NCBI GenBank assembly: GCA_013407085.1
Contig: JACCGJ010001390.1
Location: 62,001-126,000, forward strand
DNA length: 64,000 nucleotides
Direction: 5' to 3'
DNA from: Atriophallophorus winterbourni
Taxonomy: Eukaryota > Platyhelminthes > Trematoda > Plagiorchiida > Microphallidae
Of this stretch, positions 10,180-21,050 are shown piece by piece (position 1 is the stretch's first letter; each line of letters opens with the position of its first letter). The notes below the pieces were generated by a model. That model was not told where the DNA came from. It saw nothing but the letters and a program-made list of their open reading frames with translations, and searched no databases. A program made the translations under genes and the position numbers.

Positions 10180-10410
10180 AAAGATTTTTAGCAGTGTTTG
10201 ATTGGAAATGTTTCTTACCGATCGTGTATTCATGCTGAAAATAAATTTGTGTGCAATCGGTTAGAGCAGTTTTTCGGCAACGTTTACAAGCTGTCACAGG
10301 AGATTCGTTGGACCAAGAGTGATAGTCATGATCCCTGTCCTGACCATCACCCTTAGTCCGACGAAGCTTATGTTTCAGAAATGAACCGTTAACCAAAACT
10401 CATTTAGTAG
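10180..10410. mobile_element. Fold-back miniature of the Penelope-like element
   Basis: The left part (to about 10330) matches the left arm of the PLE at 5253, including gtgcaatcggttagag and accaagagtgatagtca. The right part (from about 10331) matches the right arm (ccctgtcctgaccatcaccctt, ccgacgaagctt). Between the arms there is almost nothing, so the whole piece folds into one imperfect hairpin. Both arms retain decayed hammerhead boxes: CCAACGA on the minus strand and CCGACGA on the plus strand. It could be an internally deleted PLE or an abortive template-switch product. Confidence 0.75.
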
Positions 10411-10424
10411 TATACAAAGTTTTA

Positions 10425-10525
10425 CTTGCCTGCCACTGTTTTATTGAGTTCTTACAAAGAACCACTGTGCTCAAATACAGAATAGCAAAGTGATTCCTGA
10501 CCAAGCGGTCAAGGCTCTTATAAAC
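10425..10525 (-). repeat. Retrozyme-like repeat, 5' part of a unit
   Basis: The reverse complement contains gaatcactttgctattctgtatttgagca, close to the unit start seen at 48320 (cactatgtgattccgtgtttgaacatcg) and 63110-63235, then acagtggca. The hammerhead part is missing. It lies directly beside the PLE fold-back. Confidence 0.6.
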
Positions 10526-10717
10526 GACCAATACAATGTGGCGTGTAAGTGAAGGTGATGTGAGCGCTACATTATATTGATTCAGTCGAAACTTTATAAA
10601 GAGTCAAATGTATGTGCATTATCAAGGCGTGATCATTTCGACAAATATCTTCTGTTTGTCATTAAGCTTCCTTGGTGAAAGCATTGCTCTTACTAAGCGG
10701 AAAATATAAAAATATAT
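10526..10717. other. Short non-coding spacer
   Basis: Nothing recognised between the retrozyme fragment and the LINE tail. Confidence 0.4.
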
Positions 10718-10847
10718 CAAGATTCAAGATTCAAGATTTATGGTTGAAAAAGCAATTAACTTTACAAAAACGATAGAGTGGAACTATAGGTACAAATGTA
10801 TATATATGTATAAATAAAGTCGAAATCAATGGGAAGATTATAGTTTA

Positions 10848-11732
10848 TTAATCGTTTGGGGCAACATTCGGATTAGCACTCATATAATCGTCAAGTTTTG
10901 ATTTTAATATAGATAAACTGTTTGAGCTTACCAAGTCAGCAGGTAGGGAATTACAAACAAAGCACACACGTACTGAATAAAAAGACCTGCGGCAGTTCCG
11001 TTTGGAATATGGTATTTCCAACTTGCAACCATGACCACGGATGTTGCTGGAAGTTCGTAGGTGGAATAATATGTCCAGGCGGTGGGAAACAGTATTAAGT
11101 ATTTTGTATGCGAGGATGAGATCACATCGCATTCTTCTTTGTGTAAGTGTCCTCAGCTCCAGTCGTCTGAGTCGCCAGGCGAAGGGCGTATTTTCGAGCC
11201 CAATGACCAGCTTAGAAGCTCTCTGGTCTATGCGATCCAGAAGTAAGATGTCTTTTTGGAGCCATGGTGTCCAGGCTTGTGCGGCATAGTCTAGAACCGG
11301 GTGTATATATGTATTCATCATGAGTGGAAAACACTCCGGGGAAAAACTTTCAAATATCCGCCGTAACATGTCAAGCAGCCGAGACGCGCTTTTCTTCTTC
11401 GGCGTACTCCAGGTTTGTATCGCTGAGCTTGTATTGATAGAAAGGCCAGGGTTACGTCCGATCTGAATCATCTTCGACTTTTGCATATTCAATGACAGTT
11501 TATTTTGGGATGACCAATGGTACAAAGCATTCAAATCATTTTGCTGCAAAATACAATCGTCAGCATTTCTGATTCGCCTCCATACTTTTATATAGACAGC
11601 AAACAAAACCATCTTACTATCATTTGGTATTGGTATATCGTTCATATAGCCTAGAAACAGTATTGGTCCAAGCACTGCGCCTTGTGGAACACCGCTAGTG
11701 ACATCGATGTTCTTCGATAATGGGCCGTCCAC
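10848..11732 (-). pseudogene. LINE family 1 reverse transcriptase, motif B to C-terminus
   Basis: 294-residue open frame, the longest retroelement frame in the window. Order: motif B (TSGVPQGAVLGPILF), the mutated catalytic box (MVLFAVYIKVWR where relatives have MFADDIKIWKR), the NKLSLNMQKSKM block, the thumb block (YIHPVLDYAAQAWTPWLQKDI), LENTPFAWRLRRLELRTLTQRRMRCDLILAYKIL, and the C-terminal block with YSVRVCFVCNSLPADL. It cannot be an active polymerase because the two metal-binding aspartates are replaced by V and Y. Confidence 0.88.
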
Positions 11733-11738
11733 ACGAAC

Positions 11739-11942
11739 TCAGATGTGTCTGTTGCTGAGATAATCTCCGATCAATTCGTATAGTCTTCCAACAATATCGT
11801 GTTTCTTTAGCTTGTTGAAGAGTAAATTATGATCAACTCTGTCGAACGCTTTAGAAATGTCCAGGTAGCACACATGAATAAAGCCCCCGCATCTACAATC
11901 CTCGTCTAATCGTCTAAGCTTGTCAGCAAATTTGTTAGACAA
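11739..11942 (-). pseudogene. LINE family 1 RT motif A segment
   Basis: 68-residue frame with CYLDISKAFDRVDHNLLFNKL, the motif A catalytic D with the FD.V.H continuation, and IGDYLSNRH before motif B. It is separated from the downstream frame by a stop between 11739 and 11732. Confidence 0.85.
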
Positions 11943-12010
11943 GAGCGATTCCTGCGAAATCCATGTTGGGCAACTGCCAAAAGTTGGTTCGTTTCCAGAT
12001 GTCGCACGAT

Positions 12011-12316
12011 TTATGCGGTTATTATTCGCTCAAAAACGTTTGATACCGAAGACAGCAATTTCACCGGCCTGTAATTTTTAACTTCAGAACGGCAACCATT
12101 TTTGTAAATGGGTATTATTTGTCCCATTTTCCAGTCTTTTAGCTCTACGTCAGCTTGGAGCAAATTATTAAACATGCAAGATAGAGGTTCAGATTGCTGC
12201 GCATGACAGGTTTTGAGCAGCTTTGGTATTATCTCATCTGGTCCTGGAGATTTCTTTACGTTTAATTTTCGTAAGTGCTTCGCTACCACCATCGAATTAA
12301 TCAATACTTTGCTCAA
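12011..12316 (-). pseudogene. LINE family 1 RT N-terminal segment
   Basis: 101-residue frame containing the KKSPGPDEIIPKLLK and DWKMGQIIPIYKNG blocks and NYRPVKLLSSVSNVFERII, all RT motifs upstream of motif A. Its 5' end at about 12330 is where the element is truncated. Confidence 0.85.
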
Positions 12317-12330
12317 GGTCGAAGAAGAAT

Positions 12331-13644
12331 ATAACTATTACCGGTTGGAATAAACGAGAATTCATCTAGATTTGTCAAGATTATTCATACCTTTCGAAAC
12401 AGCGATTGCCACAATTTAAAAACCACAACTATTTCAATTGTGTCTTTATTCTGTTGGACATTTTAATGTCTTTAAATGACTTTATATGTACATATGATTA
12501 GTTCGTAAAAATAACTTGCAGGGTGTTTACGAATTTCTAATAATTCTACTTTGTGTGATTTACGTGAGAAATCAATTTTTTCTGAAGGACCTCACTGGTA
12601 TTTGACGTACGACAGTATAATTAATTGAACTATTTCCGTTTTCAACATTCACCTAAATTTTTTTTCGCCTGTTTAAGATAGTTTCGGTGTGTAAACTAAG
12701 TTCGACAGCGTTAAGTGCGCTAGTGACTAGAAACAATCGAAAGCCCTCGGGTGGCTAGTACATTACTACCCTTCCACACAATGCCTTGACAGGTAGCGTT
12801 AAAATATAAATAACTGCAAACACAATCAAATTTTTATTACGAAAAATTGCAAGTGGAGGGTTGACTACTAACCTGTAACATTATAGAAGGAAAAAATCCA
12901 AAAGTGATTGGTAATTGGTAACGGGTTTCAGGTTGAAGTAGGTTAATTTGGTGATTACGCAGGCCTCAGGGTGTGAATCGGTAGCGTAATATACGTACGA
13001 ACTAGAAACGTGTGATGACCTTGATTCAATTGACAACATTGATGCCAGGAATAGGCTGTCACGTCTCGTCCGTGCCAATTGTCAGCACTATCTGTTTTCT
13101 TGGGAGAAATTTCCTACCAACCGGTTGTATTCGAGTCTGTTGCACCGAACTGGTCAAGCTGTAAATCCATCAAACATTTTGATATCCTACATTTATTATT
13201 TTTTCAGAAAGGTTGACATTTGAATGCTTCTCTGCAACTTCTTTCCTAAACCAATTTCTCATGGCTTTTCGATGTCTTTTTCAAGTATTTCGACGCTTTC
13301 TTTTCTGCACGACATCCGAGTGCTCCTGGTAGTCGTAATCTTCACTAGCGCTCTTCACTTCACTTCATGTGTTCATTTTTCATCAATTCTGTTACTCTAT
13401 TTAACTACAAAAGTTTTCGAGCCCATGTGTTGTACAAAGATTCCTGGTTACCATCTCTTGTTATTCTACGTTCGAACGTTACATTTATTTGTGAAGACTT
13501 CGTTAAAAGGATGCATCGAACAAATGCCTTGTCTCATTAAAATCAAACAGCTGTTTTGTTCGTGGGAAGTTTTAATCTTCAATCCTGTTTAAACATTCGG
13601 TCGACCTTTGATTGATTATGACAATGAAGGGATGTGATCTTGTT
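12331..13644. other. Non-coding stretch
   Basis: Open frames at 12881-13078 (minus) and 13224-13592 (plus) show no protein-like pattern that I recognise. Nothing assignable. Confidence 0.4.
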
Positions 13645-13915
13645 GAATTGAAATTGAATGATACAAGGATTTACGGTTATAAAAGCGAACACTGTGGAAC
13701 ACCAGAAGAACAAGGGTATAAATGCAAAAATGTGAAAAGTGATAGTATATAACAAGCAGTGTCATTCAAATGATGTGCTTTCGCATTTGTACATTCAATT
13801 TTGCTATAAATATCACTCTTCAATGTGATTCTACCAAATGTGCAGATATAGAATTCCAGAAAAATGTAACTGGAGTTTTTGGTCAACCTTTCCGAATCAA
13901 TAAGCGCATGTTATT
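13645..13915 (-). repeat. Dispersed repeat, copy 1 of a pair
   Basis: Shares gtgaaaa.t.atagtatata and several flanking blocks (aacaccagaagaa, cctttccgaat) in the same order with 22985-23265. The low-coordinate side (gaattgaaattgaatgatacaagg) resembles a LINE 3' tail on the minus strand, so both are probably old LINE 3' UTR remnants. Confidence 0.5.
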
Positions 13916-15019
13916 TTAAATTGAATTATCATCTTTAAAAATCCGGTAAGAAATATGCTGGAAATAAAAAAACAGCGTCGCTTAGTCTGATTTAAAATTA
14001 TTCTGTGACATGTTGTAGAAAACGCATTCTTATACCCTACCATGTAAAGCCATTTCCATTTACGCTACGTAATTAACGCTTTTATGAAAAAATTATTTAA
14101 TTGTGTTTCATTACAACAGTTTCATGATTGAGCTTCCAAACATTATTTCACCAAACATATAGAGAGGGAATATTAAGGTATTTCGTTGAGTAAGAAACTT
14201 TCTTGCATGGGTTTTACTGCATATTGCAGTACTACTTACAATAGGGTCCACAATTTCAAATTTTCATTAACCTATAATAGTGGTAGAAAGATGCTCAATA
14301 TGTTCCGAGTGTCTAATTAGTTTTTAGCTTTTCAATGAAAAGCCTTTGTATCAGCAATGGTATGTTTTAAATATTCTCACATAAAAAGGTGGTCGGGGGA
14401 AAGTGAAAACATATAATGAACTAAACACATAATCAATGTATAATCTGAGCAACGCCATTGGGACATCATTTCCTTATAAACCAATGAAAACATTTCTAAA
14501 ATGATTGGATGATTTCCATCAAAATTGTCGGACGAATACGAGCGATATTTATTTCTTTATGTAATGCGCTTGAGGGCAAAATGTTTTTCGACCAAGTGAA
14601 CGTAATTGTACATGATAACTATTAACGAAATGGAGAAGTATGTCGTTTATTCACATTTTTCAGTAATATTAATTTATCAGTTTGGATCTAGTTTATTTTT
14701 AGATTTAATTATTGATTGATTATTAACAAATTTTGTTGCCATGTAAAATATCTAAAGCTTGAATGCTCAGAATATTCATCTAACTAGCTAGGCCTGGATA
14801 ACTTGGGCTATCTTATCGGAAATCAATTTGGTCAGACTTAGAAACATTATTACTTCACTTCGAAATACAATGTGGAAGACAATAACTTAGAATGAATTTT
14901 ATATAATTCATAGAACGGAGATCGTTTCAAACTACTGGAGTCGTCACAAGACCCGAAAGCTTCTCGGTTTGGGAGAAAGTGCGGTAAACAAAGTAAGTTT
15001 AAAATCAATTTTTTATTTG
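13916..15019. other. Non-coding AT-rich stretch
   Basis: No recognised gene or repeat. Confidence 0.4.
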
Positions 15020-15130
15020 TTTCAAGACATGTGGATCCTAATCGTACAATCCTTGTCTGATGAGTACGAACAGCAAGAAAACGGTTGTGGGGTGTGCGTG
15101 ATTGAAATGCATGCAAAAATAAAATTTTCA
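15020..15130 (+). repeat. Retrozyme-like repeat with decayed hammerhead
   Basis: Starts near ttcaagacatgtggatccta. The hammerhead box CTGATGAG is at 15057-15064, helix II is weakened (GTAC with GCAA), GAAAA is at 15077-15081, and the unit ends with gaaatgcatgcaaa. Homologous to the dimer at 16808. Confidence 0.7.
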
Positions 15131-15749
15131 TTATTTTCCAATTTAAAATCTAAAATTTTATTACATTTTCAAATTATAATCTCGAATATTATAAAGAGTA
15201 TAGAGGAATTTCATATTCAGATATTCACAAATTGCTTCAAGTAATTTTGTGGTTGATTTAAATATAATTAATTGAATTTTTCCGGGTTGTTTTATAATGA
15301 TTTCTAATAAAATGATACCCTATTATTTTTTGTCAGAAATTCAAATACATATTGTATTAAAATCGAAGTTTATTCGATAATTTTACCCAGGAAAATCTCA
15401 CAAGCGAACGTTTTATTTCTTTTGCTGAAAATCTCAAAAGGTTTACTAGTCCTTAGAGAAAATTTCCTTGTGTACGTTTCTTATTCAATCACAGTTAAGC
15501 ATTCAGGGACGCAATAAATAAGCATATTTCAGGCAGTTTAATACTTTGCGGTTTTCTAGCATTTTGCCCGTTGTGTTCATTACTGACATGCGGAATTCTC
15601 GTAATTTTTCCCAACCATGTATAATGTTGACAACTCGATATGAACAAATGTCGAATTTGACTGTTAAGTCATTTAGGGTTCGATGGATGAATTGTTCACT
15701 GTTGCATTACAACAAAATTAATAATTAATACAACTCTGCATAACATTCT

Positions 15750-15850
15750 GTATTCAAGCGCATGCGGATCCTGATCATACTGTTCCTACGTGATGAGTGC
15801 AAACAGCAGGAAACCGGTCGTGTGTGTGATGGAAATGCATACGAATGAGT
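15750..15850 (+). repeat. Retrozyme-like repeat with near-intact hammerhead
   Basis: Unit 3' half: caagcgcatgcggatcctga, then GTGATGA (15790-15796; core C3 changed to G), helix II GTGC/GCAG with loop AAACA, GAAAC (15810-15814), two loop bases CG, then the cleavage triplet GTC (15817-15819). Only the first core base and the helix II closing pair deviate from a canonical hammerhead. Confidence 0.75.
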
Positions 15851-16807
15851 TTTTGTTCTGTGTTATTATTTTAAATAACGATAATTGATACAAAATACAA
15901 ATTCGACTGTAGTTGAAAACGACAGATAAATTACGTCCTCAAGTACGTAGGGTCAATATTATCCTTGCTAACAGATGACAGTTGGCAAGGTAAAATGACC
16001 TCCTTATAATGCCTCCGATACTTTGTCCTACACTGCGTTGTTCTCAAATTTACGGATGTACTGCAACTAGACAACATTTTGCTTTTGATCGTGTCTTGCT
16101 TGGCTGAGACAATTTCGAAAGACAAGTAGTATTGCTTTTATTACGCACGTGCTGTATACAGCAAATTACATCTTTATAGTCACCCGTGGTTGCAGTAGAC
16201 GCTGAATACAAAATACTTGTCAGATGCTATGATAATCCATTTCAATAGTTTGACTTTCCTGTCAAAATAGGTTCTTTTAATTAGGATTGCGAAGTTTGTT
16301 CGTGGATATATTCAAGCAGTATGCATTTCTGTTGTCTGATTTAAATATGCCAATGTGAATACCATCAACTGCGTAATAGCTCGTGGTACATTTTATTTTT
16401 ATCAATTTACGAATTCTATCCTATGAATTATAGGATGTGAATGACAAAGGTGGTCAAATTTTCATTAGAAAAATTACTCTACATCGCCAGACTCTTAAGG
16501 CGAAAACTAGATTGTTAATCAAACCGAATAGGTCTTTTGATTTTGACATTTTTTCTAACTATCACAAAGATTTGTGGGATAAAATGGTTGTGCAATAAAA
16601 GTTCTCACAGTTTCAGTTGCAAGAATATTTTGTGAGTCAGATTTATTATGGTCGGGCGACAAGCTCTCCCTCAATCTCACCTTGAACATGAAACCATGAA
16701 TCGATGGTGTTGTTGTAAGTATTCATTCACACGATTCACTGAAAACCTCCAACAAACGAAGGAGAAAAACGAATTTCGCATTCGGGCAAATAAACGAATA
16801 CCTAAAC
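15851..16807. other. Non-coding stretch
   Basis: A minus-strand frame at 15931-16125 is open but unrecognised. No repeat seen. Confidence 0.4.
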
Positions 16808-16888
16808 TACACTCAAGGGAGCATACAAGCGCTACTTGTTTACCATTTCTCCACGGTTTCAAGCGCATGCGGATCCTGATATTACTCT

Positions 16889-16930
16889 CCCTACCTGATG
16901 TGTGCAAACAGCACGAAACCGATCGTGGGG
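16889..16930 (+). ncRNA. Hammerhead ribozyme motif, unit 1 of dimer
   Basis: CTGATGT (16895-16901; core A9 changed to T), perfect helix II GTGC/GCAC with loop AAACA, GAAAC (16915-16919), loop CG, triplet ATC, then GTGG, which can pair with the preceding CTAC for helix I. The A9 change probably impairs cleavage. Confidence 0.75.
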
Positions 16931-17120
16931 TGTGTGATGGAAACGCATGCAAATGAGTATTTGAGTTGATGGTTATGGGTTTAACCCCATTAAACATGTG
17001 TTTGGACACATGTGATTGAACAGGTCGGTCGTACGAGCCTTATCCAACAGTGGTATACAAGCGCTACTTGTTTACCATTTCTCAACTGTTTTAAGCGCAT
17101 GCGCATCCCTCTCTTACTGT

Positions 17121-17166
17121 CTCTACCTGATGACTGCAAACAGCACGAAACCGATCGTGGTGTGTA
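17121..17166 (+). ncRNA. Hammerhead ribozyme motif, unit 2 of dimer
   Basis: CTGATGA (17127-17133), helix II TGC/GCA closed by a C-C mismatch, loop AAACA, GAAAC (17147-17151), loop CG and triplet ATC followed by GTGG. All conserved core bases are present; helix III is minimal (A-U plus a C-A mismatch). It is the retrozyme hammerhead in this window with the best preserved core. Confidence 0.78.
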
Positions 17167-17210
17167 TGTGATGGAAATGCATGCAAATGAGTATTTGGGT
17201 ACACTCAAGG

Positions 17211-17454
17211 TAATTCATCATCAACTATATGATGGTGAAAATCAAAATTTGAGTAAAGTGAAAACATCAACTGAATAATCAGAATACAAAGTGTATAATG
17301 AAGTACAATATCAGCATTAGCTAAAAATCGTTAAATGTAGCTTCAAATTAATGTTAGTTAGTTGAATAAATGATACTAAAAGTTGAACTGTAAAACGAAT
17401 ACAGAAATAATAAAATCACATTCTATAGTTAAGATGGGAATGGGGCATCACTAG
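17211..17454. other. Non-coding spacer
   Basis: Nothing recognised. Confidence 0.35.
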
Positions 17455-17545
17455 CGTATTATCATTAGGCCGTTCGTTTAGCGTGTCCCCTCACGTGGAA
17501 ATTCGTTGTAAGGGATGGTTTGGCGCTCGAATAAATGTTTGGTGA
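17455..17545 (-). repeat. LINE fragment (family 1-like)
   Basis: The block cgtgtcccctcacgtg...tgtaagggatggttt matches the family 1 sequence near 60755-60800 (tcgtatcccttcgcgtg...tgtaagggatggttc). Only about 90 bp are comparable. Confidence 0.45.
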
Positions 17546-19010
17546 GATATCATTACTTCATAAAGCTTGTTTTGCGTACGAAGAACTAGTTCCGATGAAC
17601 GATGAAAAAGTCACTGCATAAATTTTGTATCCTCGGTATCCAAGGCCTCCGGAACTGCACAATATATTACATGACCGGCCTCAGGTATGTATTGCAGATC
17701 TGTAAGTATATTTGTATCGAAATTTCCTAAATACACTTTTGAATAGGTTAACGGCACCTGATGTTTTTGTTAAGAAATTTCCGATTGAGTGCCTGATATC
17801 GACAATAAAACTCACAACGACTGGACTGTTTAAATCGGCAACGTTCTAATTGTGAGGTTTCCTATTTGGTTTTTAATTTCATCGATGGACTGGTGATTGT
17901 GCCCATATTTAAGTAATTGTTGCAAGCTCGAAAGTCGTTCGTAGGTCTTACAAGTATGTGGAACCGAAATAGTGTATGGCTAGCCTTTGCAATAGCCTAT
18001 ATCCCGCATTGGCAATATACAACTAGATTCTGACTCCACTTTATTTCTTTTAACTAATGGTTTGGTAAGCCTCAATAAATAATCTAAGTTTTACGCTAGA
18101 TTTAAGAGCATTCCTTGTTACGATAAAAGAATTATGTGTGTACAAACATAATCACAGTGTATTTCTTTCGCAACCTTTTAAACGCTTAACAAACCATTGA
18201 CTATTTCTAATGTGGACCCATTCATCGCATTTTTGCTCAAGTTTCATGAGAGAGAGAAAGTGTAAGATTGTAAATACAAAATGAAATTTATGAATATAAA
18301 CGATAAAAGCACAGAATACTGTTCGGTTTTCTATATTTCTGTCAAGGTAGTTACATAGGCCCAAAATTATTATATAAATATTATTATAAAAACGAATAGC
18401 TTCAAAGCTTCGTATTTTGTTTTCCTTTCCGAACCCGATTATTCTTACAGATATTTTAGTCACTGTGGGGAACGATAAACTTATTCCCGTTCTATTATAT
18501 GGAGTTCCCTTGATTACAAAATTTAATTGTATTTTTTAATTTGCATTATCAGCTAAAGCAACAGGAACGCCCAAACACAGGGCTTAGGTTGAATGAGTGT
18601 TTGCTCTTAATGAATTCTGTCACGATTGCGTGAAACACCTTATGAAACGATGAAAATTTATGCGGTAGCAAATATCCGGATATATGCAGTTTAATCCATA
18701 TAGAAGTTTGCTAACGTTTATTCGGATTTATTGTGTTGTTTTGTCAATTGAAAAGGATTTTGAACGGTTTGTTTTACCAATGAATGCTTTGTCAATAAAT
18801 GTCATTCTGATTCTAACAGTTCAGCTCAAAATCATTACTCTTACCAACAGTTAGCTCAGTTAGATTTAGAAATTATCAACCATATTTGTTTTTGTTGCGT
18901 GTAAAATTGGTGATATTTTAAGCTGAAATTGGAAATTTGAAAGACGCATTTTGTCAGACTTCCGTTTTTTGTTTCTTCAATGTTGTCCCGTTTTTCGCCC
19001 AAACCTGCAG
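17546..19010. other. Non-coding stretch, possible intron
   Basis: No gene recognised. It lies immediately upstream of a well-formed splice acceptor at 19010, so at least its right part is probably intronic. Confidence 0.4.
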
Positions 19011-19121
19011 ATTGCACAGAAGTTGGGATTAGCTGAAGATCAAACACCGTTGCCGCTGTTCAATCATATCGTCTGCTGGATTCATGCCAACATCGTATTT
19101 CTCGTCACAATTGGTGTTCTG
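19011..19121 (+). CDS. Internal exon of a membrane protein (unidentified)
   Basis: A strong acceptor (pyrimidine-rich tract ending aaacctgcag at 19010) opens a phase-0 exon of 37 codons that ends at a plausible donor (CTG|gttagc). The peptide begins IAQKLGLAEDQTPLPLFNH and continues into a hydrophobic segment, HANIVFLVTIGVL, that could span the membrane. I do not recognise the family. The terminal exon at 29279 is on the same strand and also encodes a membrane segment, but its phase does not join directly to this donor. So another exon lies between them or they are separate genes. Surrounding DNA is LINE debris, as expected for a large intron. Confidence 0.5.
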
Positions 19122-19339
19122 GTTAGCAATTTATTTTTATATCAAATTTGATCATTTAAATTCGACGCGGAGAAAATGAATTTAAATGTTTTCATTAAAC
19201 AAAAATAGTCTAATGTGTCGCGTACATGGCGCTTGATGTTTTGTTATAACTCAAATAACCTGCCCACTTTACACCCAGTGGTGTAGGATTATTTATCCTC
19301 ATCAGTTCGAGACATACATTCATAGATTTATTCATGGTT

Positions 19340-19625
19340 GATATGCAGATCAAAAAGATGGGCTTCTCCACGCCCAAAAATGTACATAGAGTCGGATGGT
19401 ATGAAAGATTTCATCAAATATTTTGAAAGATTATTATCAGAGGTAAAAACTTACATGTCCACACGGACATCAAGTGATTTTTTAAGAAGTCAATGGTTTC
19501 GGATTTTACGACGGGAGTGGGTAAGTTGTTCCACGCTTGCATAGTACGGACAGAACATTCATATTCGCGGCAGTTCAAACTGTTACGCTGTTGGTATTGT
19601 TTAGACGGGTTACCAGGCTAGTATA
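19340..19625 (-). pseudogene. LINE 3' end fragment
   Basis: The minus strand reads NSLNCREYECSVRTMQAWNNL, then PTPVVKSETIDFLKNHLMS, the C-terminal block shared by non-LTR RTs (S.R...WN.LP..VV.S.S...FK..L). About 190 bp of coding end plus a short 3' flank; the rest of the element is missing. Confidence 0.75.
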
Positions 19626-19970
19626 TTGTATTCGATATGATGACATTAATGCTATTTTGAATAATCCTTGCAATGTTTTATATTATTTTTTCGTACATGA
19701 TGTTAATAAACAATAGTTACAGGGTTGTTTGGGTTCAACTGGAGAAACCCGGATAAATAATCAATGGTTTTGGTTGACTGGCTGATTAGTGCTAGTTTTT
19801 TCAAGTTACATCATTGATATTTGAAGAGATGAATTTTCGTGTTTATACTCATAACGCTTGTAAAACCCGATGAATAATATAATGTTAATTCGCTATTGTT
19901 TAGCTGGGTCTGGTTTAGCTTATTATGATTAAGCTAGCGATGACAAAATGTTCAGTCAAATATTGTGTAT
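19626..19970. other. Non-coding spacer
   Basis: Nothing recognised. Confidence 0.35.
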
Positions 19971-20275
19971 CCAAGATTCATGATTTATGGTTGAAAAATC
20001 AATTAACATTACAATAACCGCAGAGTTGAAGCATAGGTACAAATGTAAATATATGTATAAATAAAATCATTAGGACCATAATGGGGGATAAATTTAAGAT
20101 TAGCTTTCATGTAATCGTTAAGTTTCGATTTGAATATAGCTAAACTGTTTGAGTTTACCAAATCGGCAGGTAAGGAATTCCAAACAAAACACACACTCGC
20201 TGAATAAAAATACCTGCGGCAGTTCCGTTTGCAGTGTGGTATTTTCAACTTCTGTATATGTGTATAACTCATAGC
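19971..20275 (-). pseudogene. LINE family 1, 3' end fragment
   Basis: Tail ccaagattcatgatttatgg, then a minus-strand frame with RNCRRYFYSASVCFVWNSLP and ADLVNSNSLAIFKSKLNDYM, nearly the same as the C-terminus of the copy at 10848-11732. A 5'-truncated insertion of about 300 bp. Confidence 0.85.
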
Positions 20276-20324
20276 GATTTTAATATTGAATGAAAGATTG
20301 TTTTGTTTGTAAGCGCCTACAGCA

Positions 20325-20405
20325 CTCCGCCTGGAATGAATATGTGATTATGTATTTTGTGATTCTGTATTTTAACATCATGGTTCTTTGTAAATATTAT
20401 ATTTA
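20325..20405 (+). repeat. Retrozyme-like repeat, 5' part of a unit
   Basis: ttttgtgattctgtattttaacatcatggttctttg matches the unit start seen at 48320 and 63110-63235 at most positions (shown here only as an alignment region, 20353-20388). It has no hammerhead half. Confidence 0.5.
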
Positions 20406-21004
20406 TTTTAGCTAAACATCTGTAACGATTATTTAACCTCATACATATAAATATTAAAAATATTTCTCGGTTCGATGCATTCGTGTTTATTCATGGGCGT
20501 AACTTAATTACAATCACTGCCCAAACATACAGCGTTCAAAAAGAAGAAGACACGTGCATTGCTGCATTTATTATTTGAACAATGTATTATTATAATGTTA
20601 CGGCAAAATAATTTTGTTTCGTCGAAACGCTCATTTGACTAATTCGGGATGAATTAGGGTCATATTGTGATCCAATTACGCTTAGTTAACTCCAACATCA
20701 ATGTTACGGTAGAGCAAAAAGGCTAAATTTTCTCGGTTGCAATCAACAAACAAACACACCTCTTTCACGCCGCTGATACCTTACCGTGACCTAAATTCTT
20801 CCAAATTAAATTACACGTTACCTGAATCGAGTTGACAAAATGTACTTTAAACGAAAAAGCTGGGTGTGAAAATGTTGATTAAAATGATCGAATGATCTCA
20901 TAAGATTACAAAAGTTCGAAAACGTGAAAAAACGAAATTTTCGGGATTAAAGTTACGGAATTAGAGAATCTATTACTCAAAAACAAACAACGAGCCTAAT
21001 AAAA

Positions 21005-21050
21005 GTACTCATTTGCATGCATCTACATCACACGCATATCTCGCTAATGA
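21005..21050 (-). repeat. Retrozyme-like repeat, 3' end of a unit
   Basis: The reverse complement ends in gatgcatgcaaatgagtact, like the unit 3' ends at 15850 and 17190. The hammerhead itself is lost or unrecognisable. Confidence 0.5.

Larger units (their letters stand above)
10718..12330 (-). mobile_element. LINE family 1, 5'-truncated copy (RT to 3' end)
   Basis: Minus-strand CR1/Jockey-type element of about 1.6 kb. It ends at its 3' side in repeated attcaag units followed by atttatggttgaaaaagc. Three frames carry the RT: 12316-12011 (LRKLNVKKSPGPDEIIPKLLK, DWKMGQIIPIYKNG), 11942-11739 (motif A, YLDISKAFDRVDHNLL) and 11732-10848 (motif B TSGVPQGAVLGPILF to the C-terminal CNSLPADLVSSNSLS block). 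The endonuclease is absent. The catalytic FADD box reads FAVY, so both aspartates are lost, and two frame breaks separate the pieces. Confidence 0.9.
16808..17210 (+). mobile_element. Hammerhead retrozyme-like dimer with target-site duplication
   Basis: Two head-to-tail units of about 232 bp spacing (hammerhead boxes at 16895 and 17127) lie between direct repeats tacactcaagg at 16808-16818 and 17200-17210. Each unit contains tacaagcgctacttgtttac, an aagcgcatgcg block, the hammerhead, and atgcaaatgagtatttg. There is no open reading frame of its own. Tandem hammerhead units bordered by a target duplication are the hallmark of retrozymes, non-autonomous elements that spread through self-cleaved, circularised RNA. 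Terminal GCATGC blocks of each unit can pair to extend helix I. Mobilisation by the PLE machinery is inferred, not shown. Confidence 0.8.
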
